DNA of 64,000 nucleotides from Apteryx mantelli (Eukaryota; Chordata; Aves; Apterygiformes; Apterygidae): contig NC_089981.1 of assembly GCF_036417845.1 (NCBI RefSeq), positions 65,561,268 to 65,625,267 on the forward strand, written 5' to 3'. Below are positions 35,201 to 45,680 of this stretch, in pieces. How positions within the stretch are numbered: the first letter of the stretch is position 1; every line of letters starts with the position of its first letter. The notes under the pieces were generated by a model that saw nothing but the letters and a program-made list of their open reading frames with translations, did not search any database and was not told where the DNA came from. Made by a program: the position numbers and the translations under genes.

Positions 35201-38200
35201 ATGCGTGGAGATGAGATAGATCAAAGTGGAATTTGGGAACCCACCTAGAAGTCAAACCTGAGAACAGCTACTGTTTTTCATACCTTTCTACTGGGAGAGT
35301 GCATTACTGGAGCTGGAGGAGAAGGGGGTCCACGTGGAATTTTCTTGTTAATTCTGAACAATTAAAAAAGCAAACACGATCAGCACTTTGTATGGAAATG
35401 CACTTCAGAATCTTCTATTTGCCATGAAGAAGTTTTGAATAGTTACTTGAATCTTGGAGGCTCCATGGGGTCCTTCTGCATTTCTACCATCCGAATAACT
35501 CTCTGTTTTGCTCCAGAGTTGAAAGCCACACCTTGCTGAGATGGCGTGTACCTGAATAAAATGGTCAAAACATTCAGTTCTCTGCACACAGCCAGACATT
35601 CCTTTCCCACCTCAGCTTTCACTCAATTCACTATTCAACTATTCACACCAGTTTAAGACTCTTCCACTGTAGAAGCCAGGAGCAGGTGACTGCACAGAGG
35701 ATACTGAACTAACACAGAGGATCAACTACACCAGAAAGAATGCATCTTCCCAGGGCTACATTCTCCTGTATTAACCTAGATTCCAAAGTAGGAGAAAGAA
35801 CAAACTAATAGAGAGACACTAAGCATGTCACAATACTCTTTCCCTATGTTTATGAATCTCTGGGGACCACTTATGGGATATTAAGAACCTCTTCACATAC
35901 TCAGAATTCATCTCAGGCCAAGTTTAACTCTGCTGTGGAATTCTTCTGTGGTTGCAGCAGAGAATTATTATAAATATGTACCAGCCTCCTAATAATTCCA
36001 AATTCTTTCCAATTGCTCATTTTTATTTAAGGGAAGAATCTTGTTACATGGTTTGTTTTGGGGAGAAACTCCCAGTAAAGAGGCTGCTCCCAGGGCAGCA
36101 AGATTCCTTGTGCTCCCTGACAAACCAATACTTTGTTGCTGAAAAACAATAACCCCTCAATGTTTCACAACTATTGATATGTTAAGACATCCTCAACACA
36201 CTTCAAACTAGGTTGTCATTAGTAGATTAATTCAAAATACATAACCTGGTTTCATACTACTTCCAGAAGAACAGAATTTAAGAGAAAGAGCCTTATTCTC
36301 AGGAAGTCAAGGAATGTTTTTGTTTTATTTAATTTTATATATAACAGCATCTTATATACAAACCAGCACTACATACCGAATGTACTGTGCAGGAGCTAGT
36401 TTGTCAGCTGCTCGAACTGGCATGGCTGCTGCAACTTTTTGAGATACCGATTTTTCCAAGGCTGCTCTTGTCTTCTCTGTGATCTGAAGACAAAAATATC
36501 ACAGTGTGTATCTCATCAAATATGCAAGACATACAGTGTACCTCAAATAACTAGGCACATCAATGTATACAATACCTCTCTAATTGCTTCCTCATCAGGT
36601 CTTTGCAGTTCAGGATCATCGACATTCATAACCTCTTTTGGCACAAGATCTGTGTATTTGCTGTAAATAACCTGAAATACATTATATTTTATTAGTGCTG
36701 AAGAATAGGAATAAATAGAAGTATTCCAAAGGAAATGTTTCAGGCCTAGATTATACTTTAGGTACTAATTAGCACTTGTATACAACTCTAAATGCACTGC
36801 AATTATACATTTTTAAATGACTTTCATAGAATAGTAAAATAGTCTGGACCCCATTTTACAAATGGAATAATCAAAGTAAAGAAGCAATATGACTAAATAT
36901 TAAGTAAATCACTGTCAGAGCTGGGATTAGACACCACCATTTCCTGCTTCCCATTCCTACACTCTTCCTTTCTTGGGCTCCCCAAGACATACAGAAAACC
37001 CACATTTATACTTCTGTTTTCAAGGATTACTTAGCAGCTAGTTTTCACTAGCTTTAAACCCCAATTTTAAATATAAGCAAAGAACAGTACTAGTTAACTT
37101 TATAGGGAAAATATTCTATGGTATTTCATTAATGTTTCACATCAAAGGGTTAAAAGTCATTATAATTATTATTTCAAGTGGAGTAAACTATGTCCAACTA
37201 TGAAACTGACCTCAGAATAGGCTCAATACTAATTTGGCACACAAGAGCCATTTACTGCTTCTTATCCTTCACTCCTAACATTTCTAATCCTTTAATATCG
37301 ATAATATTCCAGCATCTGAAAAGTTGAATGATGGACATCTGAGGAATAGTGTTCCTCTAAGGTAATTAACTCCAAGTCCCAAGAATCTTGCTGCAAGAAA
37401 AAACAAGTATGCTAAAAGAGCTCAGATTATCCCGAGAAAAAAAAAAGGGGGGGGGGAGGGGGATGGAGGAAGGGTGCTAAGAGATTCTTTCAAAACTACA
37501 GTATATTCTATCCTCTCTGAGAGATGTCTGGGATATAAATGAACTACATGAACTAATTAAACCCCCCAAATATTGCACACATATGGGAAGCATCAGCAAC
37601 ATGGATCAGGAACATAGATGAGATTAGACTGAAAATACCAAAATTCTTGTCTCCATCAAAAACTCGATACACTTGCATGTTCTAATTGGAGTCCTTTTTT
37701 GAAGCAATACAGAGAGTCAGATGAAAGATACTGCACTGTTACTTTTCTAGATATTTATCTTATTTTAACAGTAATCTTCAGACATTTTATTAATCTAAGA
37801 TAAAGAGATTAGGACTGTTTGATATTTTAGCATGCCCATTCACTACCCTTTTTCATCTATGAAATTTAAAAGCAAACCATCAGCCTGTGTTTCAGGTATT
37901 TCATTTTGATTGCTACTGAAAAGCAGAATCTGAAGTCTAGCCACAAATCAAATCTTCAATTTTTGGTACAACCAGATGATTCCTTCTCTGGCAGAGGCAA
38001 CCTTCACGGGCAGCAATTAGAAAACTGTATGCCAGCATGCCATCAGAAAGAGAATATTCTTATCTAACTAGCTGCATAAGATACTTTAGCTCATGGTAGG
38101 ATTTTAGATCAAGAATCTTGATAGGAAGAAGTGTCTTGACAAAAATTGCTTACTTTTTAACACTGAAATCCCTCCCCTCATTGTATTTTATTCTGTACAT

Positions 38201-41200
38201 CCAGTGCTTATCAATCCGATGTGTAAATTAAGAAGCTATTACTAAGCACTGCAGAATAAATGCCTTCCTTTCTAATTTTCTGTTTTTACAGAAAACAGAA
38301 TGGTTTCTTCATCTGAAGTACATAGCATTTTAGAAGTCACTACAATTAATTGGTTGGAAGTCCGGCAAACATAACACAGATAGAATTGCTGACAAGCTCT
38401 CAAACCAAGCTCTTCCGAGAAGTTAAATACATTATGAGTAATGAATACTTTCAATCATTTCAGTTATATTCATGTTCTCTTAGCCAGGCCCATTGCTGTC
38501 ATATAAGTTCCTTAAACAATGCAACTACTATCTCTCGTGAATGTTTCAGTTTAATTCACTATCTTGAGAGAAAACTGCACATTAGATTTGTGGTTCCTTT
38601 TTCTCTACTAGCACCTAAGCCACAGTGTTGGACCAACAAGATGACTCTTGCACAGAAAATCTTTATCATCCTTGCCATAAAAAAGTTATAGGCCTAATAG
38701 TACCACTCCTCAATTTCACTCCCTTTTCTGTCCCTGTAAAGACATAATAAGAAATTATGTCTCCTTATTTTCCTAATAAGGAAACTAAGCATCAGTCTCC
38801 CCAAAACATCTCAATTATTGATGCTCCAAGTGTTATTTTAGCCTGGCTATTAGTCACATGAGTAGAGACAGTATTGGGAAACTCCATAGCAGCACAACAG
38901 CTAACCATACAGCCAGTGATGGAAGTCTTTCACCTAGAGCTACATGGAACTTCATCTATGCATCCACAAAGTCACACATACAGATTCATCTTTACCCACC
39001 ATATCACATCTAGCAGACTTTCTGCTAGCTCCAAACAGAAGGTTTGTCACACTATCTCAATTATATCAGCATTTTTCGAGGAAAATTCTCCAAAGCAACT
39101 ATTTTTTAAATGCATAAGGGAACAGACGTAAGAGACACTGCAACAGTGAAAGCTGCTGACAAGCCACTTAGATATAGGGTCTGGGTGATGGAATTGCTGC
39201 ATCTACAAGAAGGCAGAATATTAAATTGAGCTTCAAAAGAATCCAGAAACTGGAGCAAAAGCAAAGTTTGTTTCTTAACTCAGACCAAACATTAGCTCAT
39301 GGAATAGTATGAGAAACACTATCTGTTTGCCAGTAGCCTGCTAAATATCTGTTTCTCTTAACTCGATAGAGAGTGAAGAAGTATAAAATGTAGCTCTCAT
39401 CAAGCTGGAACTTCTGCACGTAATCCTATTTATGCTGTACTATCACAAGTTGTATCTATCGAACTCAACACAGATCACTGAAGAACTGCTCCCTAGGGCA
39501 CATTTACTAATACTCTCTCAGGTCTCCTGAAAGACAAATCAAGCCATAGTATTTCTGCTACTTCCACTTAAGTTGTTTCAAATATCTAATTTTCCCTCAG
39601 TTTTACTCCTCCTTGAATCAAGATACTTAATCTTTAGTCTCAGCATTTACATCCAACTGGATCCGATCAGAATCAACTTGATCCAGAATACAGAGCTTTT
39701 AGAAAAGCCACTCATCTGTTCCATACTGATAGGCAGTCACAAAATAAGAATATTATTATTGCTTCTTTACAGGATGCCACATGGATAAGTTAATGAATGC
39801 TGACATAGATATTCATGAATCAAATATGACAAATGTTAACAGCTTTAGTTTAACCTCATTATAACCTTCCTCAGCTTTTTTAAACTACTTTTCAAGCTCT
39901 TCTTCCAAGTTTTGCTTGGGACTCCAGAAAGTGCCGCAAAAACCTGTTCTTTGAAGCATTTTCCCAACTATGAGCCAAGTAAGGCAGAGCAATTTCTGAG
40001 CTACTAAATAACTTCAGAAGATTAGTAATTTTTTCTTGAGGTCTACCATCATTTCTAGGTCTTTTTCAATATACATAGATCCTGATGTTCAAATCTAAAC
40101 ACTTCCATTATTTGAAAGTTGAAGTTGATTCCACCTGTGAAGAAGTGTTTTGATAAAGCTGTAAAAATTTAGCTATACTGATTTTTTTGTTTCTTATTAG
40201 ATCTAAAGCTTCCCATAATTAGTATGTTATTTCATGTTTACTTTTCTGCTACAAATCTTTTTTTTTTTAATCCTTTGGGGTGTGTCAAATTTCTATTTAG
40301 TATCAAGTATAATCACAAAATTTTATAAGTGTAATGAATTGTTTGCCAAGGGGAAGATGTTAAAATATTAAAGATACTACATAAAGTATTGATCAAACTC
40401 TAGTGACAGTCCTCTCAAAAATACAGCCACTACTATTGTGTCTGTTTTGTCAGATCACTCTCTATCCCCATGACAGCTTGGAGTCTGATCGATTTAAACT
40501 CTTTTTCAAAGATACTGCAGTAATTTAAGATCCACAGGATGCGGATATACAAGATGTGACACCTACTTGACACTCAACTGAGTATTAGTTAAATATAAAA
40601 TCCTGTTGGCATTAACTTTCTATGCCTTCGGAAACTAGGATCAGTTAAACAAAAAAAAACCCCACACCACTGATCTTGTCTGTTAAAACAAGGAAACAAG
40701 AAAAATTCTCCAGACACTCTTAGAATGCTCACCCTATTTTTGGTTTGAGAGGCAAAGTTCACCTCGTTTTACTCTTTAGAAAGCTTTCTCTGCATCCTCA
40801 TTTGCACTAAGGCATGAGGCATGTTACATACCCATAAGCTTCCCAAGGCATTCTACAGTAAAGCAGGAGAAATTGAACTGTTATATTGAAAGTAATTACC
40901 TATATACTTCACCTAAAACATCCTTTGTATTTAATTCTCTTTTCAGATTCTCCTCAGTACTACTTAGGGCTCCACAAGATTAAAATGTCATCTTCTCTTC
41001 TTTGGAAGGGCTACTGTATACAGGAAATCAAAGCTTGCTCCCATTAAGCTCAATGGAAGTTTTGCCACAGTTTTGAACTAAGCTTAACAGAGGCATTTTG
41101 GAGTATAAACACTGGCAATACTTCCTGCTGCAATTAAAAAATAATAATAATAATAATAAAAAAAAAGAGGACACCCCCCCCAAAATTTTTGAAAACAGAC

Positions 41201-44200
41201 AGAAGCGTCAAACATTATATTAATAAGGCAGAATATGTATTATTCTGGAAGTTAAATTGTATTTTGTGTGCTTCCCCCACCCCGCCTTTGCCACACCAAA
41301 ATGAGGCACTCTGTGACCAAGCCTGCTTTCAGTTTCTTGCCTTCATTGGAAGGCTAAGGAAGGCTAATAAACTATCAAGAAAGTTTTGTGTAGAGACTTT
41401 CATCACTGTTATCTTACCTTTTAATTACAAAATAGAGAAGATCACACAAACACAGCAACTGAGTCCTAGTTCATCTTATTCTCCATGTCCAAGTGTTCAT
41501 ATCTCTCTGATATTTTTCAGCTCTTAAACTTATAAGAAAATAGGACTGCACCTCAAGGAGACAGTCCAGTAGTCTAATGCCAAACCAATGAGTTTAAGTA
41601 TGCACAGAGTGTATATATGAAGTTTCCCCTGTATACATTCCCAGTCTACACATTTGAAGGAATATTACCTTGTCCTTTGATTGTCCTTGTCGAGCTATTG
41701 CATCGTATTTTATTTTCCCTTCTGCATCCACTTGAACTGCCAGAGCATTGGACATTTTCTTCTTTCGGCCCATATCCAATGGATATTGGGCCACATGAAT
41801 TTCCGGGAAAGCACCCCCATCTCCAAAATCCTACACAAAGGAAAACATTGTGAATGACAGCAAGAAAAAAGAAGACGGTATAAGATTTGCCTGTTTTTTT
41901 TCCACTGGGAAATAGAACAAAAGGGTTAATTGGTTCTAACAAAAACAAACAAACAAAAATCAATCATTGCCAGAATGCTCTAGCCACTTTATTATTATAG
42001 CTGTTGAAACTTCTTAAAATAAAAGACACTGAAATGCATGGACAAGGTACCTTGCAGGAAAGCATCTAGAACTATTCCTTGCACAAAGTAAGACCCCATA
42101 TCATTGATTAGAATGTGGAGACACTACAGTGTTACAGACATGATCAAATAGTCAATTCGTATGTGACTTAAGTAATTAGAATTTCAAGAATTTATCTGCT
42201 ACAATAAGGCAACTGTGGAAGTACTAAAGAGTGTGATTTTTTTAACGAAAATCTCTGCAGGTTATTTGTTGCCTTTCAAACAATAATAAATTGAAGAAAA
42301 AATTTTAAAAGCTTTGCATTCCTTTCCAAGCCTGTATCACAGCTTTAAAATGGGACAAATGACAAGCTATCAGATTTCCTTACTTTGACATGCTAATACA
42401 TTGAAAACTGGGAAAGCACCCATTACCCCAATACTTTCAAAAGGGTTTGCTTCCCCTTTTGTTCAACATGTTGCTGTAAAAGGATTTAATGAAGGAAAAA
42501 AAAGAAAGCAGATCATCCTGATTCAGTAACACTGAAGAGACACAGGGAGCTGGTACTCTTCCTAAAATAATTTCAGGCTATAGTTCCAAATGCAGTTCTT
42601 CAGATTCTTCAGAGGAAGCATTTGCTTAAGCAGCACCAGCATCTCCTCCTCTTTCTGCTGCAATGGCATAGCTTTTGTAGAGCTTGACAGTGAATCAGAT
42701 CAATGAAAAAGAATGGTTCCATCTTCAATAGGTTGATTCTCCACCATATCACCAAATAGTTTTCCTAGTGCAACACAGAGTGAACTGAGATCAGAGCAAG
42801 TGGCCAGAACAGTTCCTTCCACAGCAGCACACTCATGCTAGCTTAAAGTGCTCACTGAAATACAGGCCCAGTTATTGAAGGTCTTCCACCTGATGTCCCA
42901 CATTCAACAATTAGTTATAGAATCAATGTTAAAATATTACCTGGAACAAAGGTTAGTCATTCCTCAGAACTTTTTGCAGAACTCTAGATCTTTTAAGAAA
43001 AGGTATTTTCAATAATGCCATCCTGGGATCACTGGACCAAGGTTATGCTTCAGAAACATTTACTACCCTTGAAAAATTTGCATTTATGTAGGTGGACAGG
43101 GAAGTCCTTAACAGCCTTTTCAAAACTTGTAGCATTTTGTGGCCCAGCAATGGTGGAAACTGATTGAAAACATTGATCTAACTTTTTAAGAAGTTCTTAG
43201 CTAACACATGGAGAGAATAATACACTAACTTTAGTAGCTAAAGAGTTAGTGCCGGGAGAAAATTTAAGTGAATATAGCTCTTAACATCATAAACATTATT
43301 AAATGAGCCTACAGAAGAATGTTTATTTTAGAGGAGCATTGGAACTATTTGAAGTCACCTTTTTTAGCACTAATGGATCACCAAGGTACCGTATTGGATC
43401 CATCTTTAAAAATATGGGATTCAAACATAAGTATGAGAGTAAGGCGGTTGTTAGGTCATAAAATGATGGCATTTGCGAACAATGGAGGATCATAAAATAC
43501 TGTATCAAAACCTGAAGAGCATCCTTTGTCCCAAGAACACTAGCTTATGACTGATCATAACAGGTCTCAGACATTATGTTAAGTACCATTTCAAATCTGC
43601 AACTTTTTTTTCAAATCTGCAATGAGAAATTGTACCAATGAGAAATCGTACCAAAAGATTTTTGTAATCAGAGTCACTTGCATTTTTTCTTCAAATTTTC
43701 AACTCTTCTAGTTGAAATTATGCTAAACAGGCCAGGATCACAGCTAATTACCATCCAAGATTACTGCCCAAGACCCTTTTGCCAGTAACATACTTTAACA
43801 ATGGCAAATTTTAAAGTTTTCCTCTCAAGTCCAACAAGACTTTCTCCCTCCACGCTACAGCTACCTTTTGTTACCATAAGGTGTCTCTTACATATATCTG
43901 TTTACTTATTCCAGCTCTAATCCAGGCCATGTATTTAACAAATAATGATGAAGGTAAAATACAGATGTCTTTCCTGGAGAATCTTTGCATTCAGAGATTA
44001 TAAACTGACAGGGCCATAGAACTATTTCCACATTACTGCATAAATATTTCTAAAAGGAAGAGACTGTACAATATACTGCTTACCATAAAACTTTTTAAGT
44101 AACACAATGAATTACAACAACTTCCACCAACCCAAGAACATATCCATCAGCTTTGACAGAAGTTCTCCATGTGGTAAGGCTTCATGCAGTTCTTTACGCT

Positions 44201-45407
44201 ACATTCAAGATCTCCAGATCTACACCAAAACCACACTTTTTTTTCATGAACAGAGACACACTACTACAGTGTGAATTTAAACACTTACCTCTAGCATTCG
44301 TGGTATCCATCCTTTCCGGTAACCATATGGAGGAGGTTCTCTTCGTGATGACACGAGAGCAGTCTGCCTTGATCTTTGAGCTCTTGCCCTTTCTTCTAGT
44401 TCTAGCTGGTCCTGAGACAGCTGCGTTGGAGCTGGTAGAAAACTGCACATTCACAGATACCACCAAATAAAAAGAGACAGTTAATTTTGAGAATTTCTCT
44501 CAACAAGAGTCAACCTACACTTGAGTCTCTGATTAGATTATTCTTCTTCTCTATCATTAATCAATACAGGTTTACGAAGCCTGAGCGTTGTGCTCATGAA
44601 GCAGAGTGCAGTAACTTCCAAGTTTAAAGGGCCAAAGGCAATTTGTGCTCTGTCAGCGTTGTGGAGGATTTCTATAAAATCTAATGTTAAATTCACCTAT
44701 ATTCACATCTTGTTGGAACAGAAATGTGTCAATGACCATTCTCTAACAGGAGAGTCACAGACCACTATGTACTTTTTCCACTGCTATCAGTCAGATAAAA
44801 GAAAACATATCCCTAGCTTCAGCGACTCCCCCTTTACTTCTCTCAAAACAAACATCCACGAAGAGATCTATCAACAACCTTCTCCATTGGCACTAGACCC
44901 CTGCCAGCCAAAGTCAAGAACTTGAGTCCCAAAGCTGCACTCCTGAAGTTGGTCAGAGAGACACAGCAACTCGTAACAAAGACTTCTCGTTCTCACTAAC
45001 GGTAAGAATATCCCCACAAAAATCGCACGGATCCGATCACCTCCAGCCGGGGCGGGGGGCTTCTTCCCGCAGACGCACGCGAAAGAGGAGCCCCCTCGCA
45101 CACAAGGCCGTGCCCGCAGTGCCCAACGCCCCCTCCGGCCAGTGCAGGGCAGGTCCCGGCGGCTCCCCCGTGCCCGGCCCGGCCCGGCCCTCGCCGTCCC
45201 CACGGAGCGGCGGCGCCCGACCCACCGCGGCCCGGCCTCCTCACCGGCCGGTGGGCCTGGCACCACAGGAGTCCGCGGCCCGGCAGCGCGCGGCCCTCTG
45301 CGGCGGCTGGAGGCCCGCAGAGCGGCCGGAAAGCCGCAGCAGGCGGGGAGGAGCAGCCCCCCAACCCGGGCAAACCAAACCAGCCAGACACACCTGGTGA
45401 GCGCCAT
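29021..45407 (-). CDS. SNW1: SNW1 (SKIP), SNW domain-containing protein 1 (complete, 14 coding exons)
   Basis: Nuclear spliceosome component (Prp45 family) that also works as a cofactor for Notch/CSL, nuclear receptors and P-TEFb. Coding exons in transcript order: 45394-45407, 44289-44442, 41669-41830, 36576-36671, 36377-36483, 35447-35551, 35284-35353, 34542-34607, 33114-33230, 32638-32779, 31570-31666, 30469-30586, 29304-29467 and 29021-29225. They total 1617 nt and encode 538 aa (human 536). The signature SNWKN is at 252-256. The proline-rich SPP/HSPS sites are at S224 and S232, the same numbers as in human. A charged helical region spans about 298-376, and the tail ends HEGKKRRKE. The two extra residues lie in the last exon (SDRNTRGRGRDG). 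Every junction is GT/AG and in frame. Near-identity with human is seen throughout. Confidence 0.97.
29304..29467 (-). CDS. SNW1: SNW1 coding exon 13 (residues 417-471)
   Basis: It encodes GMDSGFAGGEDEIYNVYDQP, then GKDMAQNIYRPSKNVDKDM and YGDDLEARIKTN, with Arg471 split. The donor is AATAG/GTAAGA. Confidence 0.96.
30469..30586 (-). CDS. SNW1: SNW1 coding exon 12 (residues 377-416)
   Basis: It encodes RSKLQRNENRDISEVIALGV, PNPRPSNEVQYDQRLFSQSK. It has acceptor AATGCAG and donor AGTAAG/GTAAAA. Confidence 0.96.
31257..31274. repeat. (GA)n microsatellite
   Basis: Nine GA units follow an A run in SNW1 intron 11, just upstream in genomic order of exon 11. Confidence 0.8.
31570..31666 (-). CDS. 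SNW1: SNW1 coding exon 11 (residues 345-377)
   Basis: It encodes EDGEARERDEIRHDRRKERQ and HDRNLSRAAPDK. It is rich in alternating acidic and basic residues. It ends in phase 2 at AAAAG/GTGAGT. Confidence 0.96.
32082..32300 (-). mobile_element. CR1 LINE 3' end fragment in SNW1 intron 10
   Basis: The stretch reads TCACAGAATCACCCCAGTTGG, AGAGACCTCAGGAGGTCTCTAGTCC..., CTCCTGCTCAAAACAGG, and AACCTCTCTGGGCAACCTGTTCCACTGCTTC. This is the avian CR1 3' end read in minus orientation (same transcriptional sense as SNW1). It is clearly more diverged than the copies near 47 and 52.6 kb. Confidence 0.8.
32638..32779 (-). CDS. SNW1: SNW1 coding exon 10 (residues 298-345)
   Basis: It encodes AREAVEMRAQVERKMAQKEK, EKHEEKLREMAQKARERRAG and IKTHVEK. 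It forms a long charged helix. It ends in phase 1 at AAAAAG/GTACAT. Confidence 0.96.
33114..33230 (-). CDS. SNW1: SNW1 coding exon 9 (residues 259-297)
   Basis: It encodes GYTIPLDKRLAADGRGLQT and VHINENFAKLAEALYIADRK, matching human across its length. The donor is AGAAAG/GTCAGG, a GTCAG donor slightly off consensus. Confidence 0.97.
34542..34607 (-). CDS. SNW1: SNW1 coding exon 8 (residues 237-258), SNWKN signature
   Basis: It encodes MTVKEQQEWKIPPCISNWKN and AK. It ends with the family-defining SNWKN motif. It is 66 nt long and phase 0 at both ends. Confidence 0.97.
35101..35111. repeat. Homopolymer G run in SNW1 intron 7
   Basis: Eleven consecutive G on the plus strand, about 170 bp from exon 7. 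In the transcript it is C11. Confidence 0.7.
35284..35353 (-). CDS. SNW1: SNW1 coding exon 7 (residues 213-236)
   Basis: It encodes KINKKIPRGPPSPPAPVMHS and PSRK. It carries the two Ser-Pro sites, S224 and S232, which in human SNW1 are phosphorylated. It ends AAG/GTATGA in phase 0. Confidence 0.95.
35447..35551 (-). CDS. SNW1: SNW1 coding exon 6 (residues 178-213)
   Basis: It encodes RYTPSQQGVAFNSGAKQRV, then IRMVEMQKDPMEPPRFK, with Lys213 split. The donor is the weak TTCAA/GTAACT, which has A rather than G before the cut. The frame needs it. Confidence 0.95.
36377..36483 (-). CDS. SNW1: SNW1 coding exon 5 (residues 143-178)
   Basis: It encodes ITEKTRAALEKSVSQKVAAA and MPVRAADKLAPAQYI, with Arg178 split by the intron. 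The SNW core begins at its 3' end. The donor is ATTCG/GTATGT. Confidence 0.96.
36576..36671 (-). CDS. SNW1: SNW1 coding exon 4 (residues 111-142)
   Basis: It encodes VIYSKYTDLVPKEVM and DDPELQRPDEEAIRE. It is 96 nt long and phase 0 at both ends. The acceptor is GTATTTCAG and the donor is GAGAG/GTATTG. Confidence 0.96.
36845..36935 (+). repeat. Ancient MIR-like SINE relic in SNW1 intron 3
   Basis: GGACCCCATTTTACAAATGG, then GTAAATCACTGTCAGAGCTGG and GATTAGACACC keep the MIR core and 3' order (CCCATTTTACAGATG...GTAAGTGGCAGAGCTGGGATT). The middle is diverged. It lies about 170 bp from exon 4. Confidence 0.55.
41138..41166. repeat. (ATA)n/A-rich simple repeat
   Basis: Seven AAT units flanked by A runs within SNW1 intron 3. 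Confidence 0.8.
41669..41830 (-). CDS. SNW1: SNW1 coding exon 3 (residues 57-110)
   Basis: It encodes DFGDGGAFPEIHVAQYPLDM, GRKKKMSNALAVQVDAEGK and IKYDAIARQGQSKDK. It is phase 0 at both ends, with acceptor TTGTGTAG and donor GACAAG/GTAATA. This segment threads through the spliceosome in Prp45 homologs. Confidence 0.96.
41831..44288 (-). other. SNW1: SNW1 intron 2
   Basis: About 2.5 kb, AT-rich. A short local duplication at about 43592-43655 repeats TTTCAAATCTGCAA and ATGAGAAAT(T/C)GTACCAA. Nothing else is recognised. Confidence 0.5.
44289..44442 (-). CDS. SNW1: SNW1 coding exon 2 (residues 5-56)
   Basis: It encodes SFLPAPTQLSQDQLELEERA, RSQRSRQTALVSSRREPPP and YGYRKGWIPRMLE. This differs from human at only a few positions. 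The acceptor is AATGTGCAG/TTTTC, the donor is CTAGAG/GTAAGT, and it ends in phase 0. Confidence 0.96.
45394..45407 (-). CDS. SNW1: SNW1 coding exon 1 (residues 1-5, 14 nt)
   Basis: ATG GCG CTC ACC AG is followed by GTGTGT. It encodes MALT and the first two bases of Ser5, identical to human MALTS. The ATG sits in GCAAGATGGCGC, a YY1/TISU-like context, at the edge of the CpG island. Confidence 0.92.
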
Positions 45408-45466
45408 CTTGCCGCCTTCGTCGTCTTCTCCAAGCCCAGCCTGGGGGGGGGGGGGAGGAGCGCACC

Positions 45467-45477
45467 TGCGCATGCGC
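45467..45477. promoter_or_regulatory. NRF1-type site, SNW1 promoter
   Basis: TGCGCATGCGC is the palindromic NRF1 consensus, 60 bp upstream of the SNW1 start codon. Confidence 0.6.
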
Positions 45478-45496
45478 CGCGCAACACAATTGGGGG

Positions 45497-45510
45497 CTGG
45501 GACTTGTAGT
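45497..45510 (-). promoter_or_regulatory. ZNF143/THAP11-type (SBS) site, SNW1 promoter
   Basis: CTGGGACTTGTAGT on the plus strand is ACTACAAGTCCCAG on the minus strand, the core of the ZNF143/THAP11 motif. Confidence 0.65.
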
Positions 45511-45554
45511 CTCAGAACTCCGCAAGCGGAGGCGGGGCGGGTTCCCCGCCTCCG

Positions 45555-45565
45555 TGCGCATGCGT
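45555..45565. promoter_or_regulatory. Second NRF1-type site
   Basis: TGCGCATGCGT is one base from the NRF1 palindrome and lies about 150 bp upstream of the SNW1 start codon. Confidence 0.5.
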
Positions 45566-45580
45566 GCTTTCCGCAGTGCT

Positions 45581-45600
45581 TCCTGGGAGATGTAGTCCCC
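45581..45600 (-). promoter_or_regulatory. Second ZNF143/THAP11-type site
   Basis: TCCTGGGAGATGTAGTCCCC reads GGGGACTACATCTCCCAGGA on the minus strand, matching ACTACA(A/T)NTCCCA with minor change. Confidence 0.55.
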
Positions 45601-45680
45601 CGGCAGCGCGGAAGCGTGCTGGGGCGTGCTGCTGCCATGGCGTCGGTCGCGCCAAGGCTGTGAGGGAGTGGCTGTGCGTT

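Larger units (their letters stand above)
36672..41668 (-). other. SNW1: SNW1 intron 3
   Basis: The longest SNW1 intron, about 5 kb. It holds a MIR-like relic at 36845-36935, an A10/G10 tract at about 37436-37462, and an (ATA)n run at 41140-41160. Frames such as 38350-38691 and 41189-41527 have no recognisable content. Confidence 0.6.
45030..45680. promoter_or_regulatory. SNW1: CpG-island promoter of SNW1
   Basis: A GC-rich block covers SNW1 exon 1, the start of intron 1 and the upstream region. Upstream of the ATG are two NRF1-type palindromes (45467-45477 and 45555-45565) and two ZNF143/THAP11-type sites (45497-45510 and 45581-45600). A G13 run at 45443-45455 lies 36 bp upstream. No TATA box is seen. 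Open frames here, such as 44871-45809 on the minus strand, are CpG-island artefacts. Confidence 0.8.

Noticed and set aside
45637-45663. Divergent gene opposite SNW1 (human C14orf178 position)
   Set aside because: The ATGGCGTC start is in good context but the frame stops after eight codons and no downstream coding exon is recognisable.
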